From assembly GCA_964517435.1 (NCBI GenBank), contig CAZFEC010000012.1, positions 1-64,000 on the forward strand: a stretch of DNA of 64,000 nucleotides, given 5' to 3'. The stretch comes from BS150m-G50 sp964517435. Lineage in GTDB: Bacteria > CAIWAD01 > BS150m-G50. Below, one piece after another: positions 62,467 to 64,000 of this stretch (positions are counted from its first letter, which is position 1; every line of letters starts with the position of its first letter). The translations under genes and the position numbers were made by a program. Below the pieces are notes generated by a model. It did no database searches. It was not told where the DNA came from and was given only the letters and a program-made list of their open reading frames with translations.

Positions 62467-64000
62467 ATGACAACTGAAACCGCTGTCAAAGATGTCCAGT
62501 TGAACCGGGTTCCGGTTCGCCTCCCCGCCGGTCTGCTTTCTCTATTACTGCTTCTCATTGCATTCATCTCCACCGCCCATGCCGAAACCCATGTGTCCGG
62601 TGAGATCTACGGCAACTGGGATCCTTCCGGAAATCCCTGGATAGTTGATTCCGCATGTGTCATACCCTCTGGTCATACTCTCGACATTGAGCCGGGCTGC
62701 GAGATTCTGATCGAGTGGTGGGGAAGCCCGCAGATTCGTGTGGACGGGATTCTGAACGCTGTCGGCACAACGGCTGACAGCATAACGGTGACGGCGGAAT
62801 GGTCGGACCTCGATATCAGCTGCTTTGAGTTGACTTCCGGCGCCGCGCTGCATATGCAGTACCTCCGCTATACGGCCGATGATCCGGGCGTACTGATACA
62901 GGGGTGCGAGAACCAGGGTATCACGAACTTGAACCACCTGGAAGCGCCGCTGGGCGGGGTGTGGATTTACAGGGATGGCCTGCTGCTGGAGGATCTTCAA
63001 CTGTATCAACTGTGGGTTGAGGGTTCGAATGTCACGATCTCCCGCACCGATTGCCAGGAGACGCTGCGGCTGACGCCTTTCTGGTTTGAGCCGGGCACGC
63101 TTCAGAATTGCAGCGCGAGCAGGATAAGTCTTTATCGAGGTGACTTCACCCTGAACTCCACACTTTCAGATTCCGTGAACGCCACTCGTTGCACGCTTGA
63201 GATGGATTCCTGCACTGTAAATATGCTGCTGGAGTTGAACGCCGACCTGGCTTCGCTTTCACTTGCCGCGACGGACTGCCAGTTACAGGAGATCGCGGCG
63301 ATCTGGCCAGTCGATCTGGAACTCACGAACTGCACTTACAGCGATCTCTGGGAATGGATGAGCGGAGGTTCCGACTTCATCCTCAATTCCTGCCAGGGCG
63401 ACAACATCGAAGTGGAGTCTATCGACGAGTTGACCTTGGACGGTTGCAGCATCTACGAGGAAATCAGTCTGGAGGATGATGTAACCGCGACCATAACCGG
63501 CTCGCAGGTCAACCGCATCCACGGCTGGGGATTCTCCGGTGTGCTTACGATTCAGGACAGCCAGTTGAACGGGCTCTATTCCAGAACCACTAGCGATCCC
63601 AATCCAGCCCAGCTTTACATCAATCATTGTATCTTTCTGCTCGACTCGGAGGAGGATGAAATCAATCTGGGCAGGCAGCTGGCGACCTTTCAGAACAACA
63701 CCTGGTTCGACACCCGCCCCGGCGTGCAGCCGCTCTTCCAGATCGACGGTGAGTCTGTGGTGGTCTTGCAGAACAACATCACGCAGGGGGGGCGCTACGT
63801 TTTCGAGGTGGAGCCGGAAAGCGTAATCGAAACCGACTACAACATCTTTACCGACTACTTCCAATTCGAGAAGCCGGACTACCAGGGTAATTACTACATG
63901 ACACCCGGTGCGAATGACATATTGCAGAGCGAACGGGTTTCCTATACACGCGGGGAGACCTTCGCTCATCCCCTGCCCGGTTCTCCCGCTATCGACAGCG
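62467..64000 (+). CDS. Secreted right-handed beta-helix protein (3' partial)
   Basis: From ATG 62467 the frame is open to the window end (over 510 residues). It has a signal peptide (LLSLLLLLIAFISTAHA). After that, VSGEIYGNWDPSGNPWIVDSACVIPSGHTLDIEPGCEILI, then many short repeats with C or N in turns (LTNCTYSDL, LNSCQGDNI, LDGCSIYEE, LQNNITQGG, TDYNIFTDY) are those of parallel beta-helix (pectate-lyase-like or NosD-like) surface proteins. The segment GSPAID near the window end is typical of such proteins. ATA codons are more common than in neighbours. Ligand unknown; the C-terminus, perhaps a sorting domain, is outside. Confidence 0.75.
   Translation, partial: MTTETAVKDVQLNRVPVRLPAGLLSLLLLLIAFISTAHAETHVSGEIYGNWDPSGNPWIVDSACVIPSGHTLDIEPGCEILIEWWGSPQIRVDGILNAVGTTADSITVTAEWSDLDISCFELTSGAALHMQYLRYTADDPGVLIQGCENQGITNLNHLEAPLGGVWIYRDGLLLEDLQLYQLWVEGSNVTISRTDCQETLRLTPFWFEPGTLQNCSASRISLYRGDFTLNSTLSDSVNATRCTLEMDSCTVNMLLELNADLASLSLAATDCQLQEIAAIWPVDLELTNCTYSDLWEWMSGGSDFILNSCQGDNIEVESIDELTLDGCSIYEEISLEDDVTATITGSQVNRIHGWGFSGVLTIQDSQLNGLYSRTTSDPNPAQLYINHCIFLLDSEEDEINLGRQLATFQNNTWFDTRPGVQPLFQIDGESVVVLQNNITQGGRYVFEVEPESVIETDYNIFTDYFQFEKPDYQGNYYMTPGANDILQSERVSYTRGETFAHPLPGSPAIDS

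Overview
The window looks like one scaffold of an uncultured Gram-negative bacterium of the FCB superphylum (the Fibrobacteres-Chlorobi-Bacteroidetes group and its candidate phyla). Evidence is the YPNPF-type C-terminal sorting domains, PorV/PorQ-like outer-membrane barrels, multi-module secreted proteins and lipoproteins. GC is roughly 60% by eye. A run of exactly 100 N at 24055-24154 marks a scaffold join. I see no rRNA, tRNA, CRISPR array, integrase or transposase.

Layout. 1-2710: end of a secreted sorting-domain protein and two PorV/PorQ-like barrels. 2728-5019: an isocitrate/isopropylmalate dehydrogenase-family enzyme and two paralogous lipoproteins. 5215-11956: a tight operon pdxJ, tnaA, HAD phosphatase, fbp, ppdK (PLP synthesis, tryptophan to pyruvate, pyruvate to PEP, gluconeogenesis). 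12374-16434: the translation/export block ffh, rpsP, khpA, rimM, trmD, rplS. 16613-22773: membrane and envelope proteins, a GxxExxY gene inside an inverted-repeat element, a secreted phosphoesterase and an ACR3-type transporter. 22919-31673: an acyl-CoA degradation region. It holds an acyl-CoA dehydrogenase and, on the minus strand, an archaeal-type HMG-CoA synthase/thiolase/DUF35 trio followed by methylcrotonyl-CoA carboxylase subunits and methylglutaconyl-CoA hydratase (leucine breakdown). 32270-38855: assorted small enzymes, two acetyltransferases, a lipoprotein and a DUF3667 membrane protein. 39088-53985: an alpha-glucan locus with three glycan-binding-module proteins, two GH57-type hydrolases and a maltose-type ABC importer whose binding protein is fused to a permease. 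54105-64000: an AmmeMemoRadiSam radical SAM enzyme, an MBL hydrolase, a double ThyX-like protein, secA, AMMECR1 and the start of a secreted beta-helix protein.

Together the genes suggest a heterotroph that binds and cuts alpha-glucans outside the cell, imports oligosaccharides by an ABC system rather than SusCD, and also burns amino acids (Trp, Leu) with gluconeogenesis from pyruvate.

The most unusual signal is not a gene. The 7-mer GTGATAC (complement GTATCAC; consensus YGTGATACR, a dyad of YGT and ACR arms around GAT) occurs 44 times on the two strands, against about six expected from composition. It lies in genes and spacers, in several reading frames and in both orientations. Copy number and spacing resemble DNA-uptake sequences or HIP1-type iterated words. 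Several palindromic intergenic element families and an 823-bp perfectly duplicated gene segment are also present.
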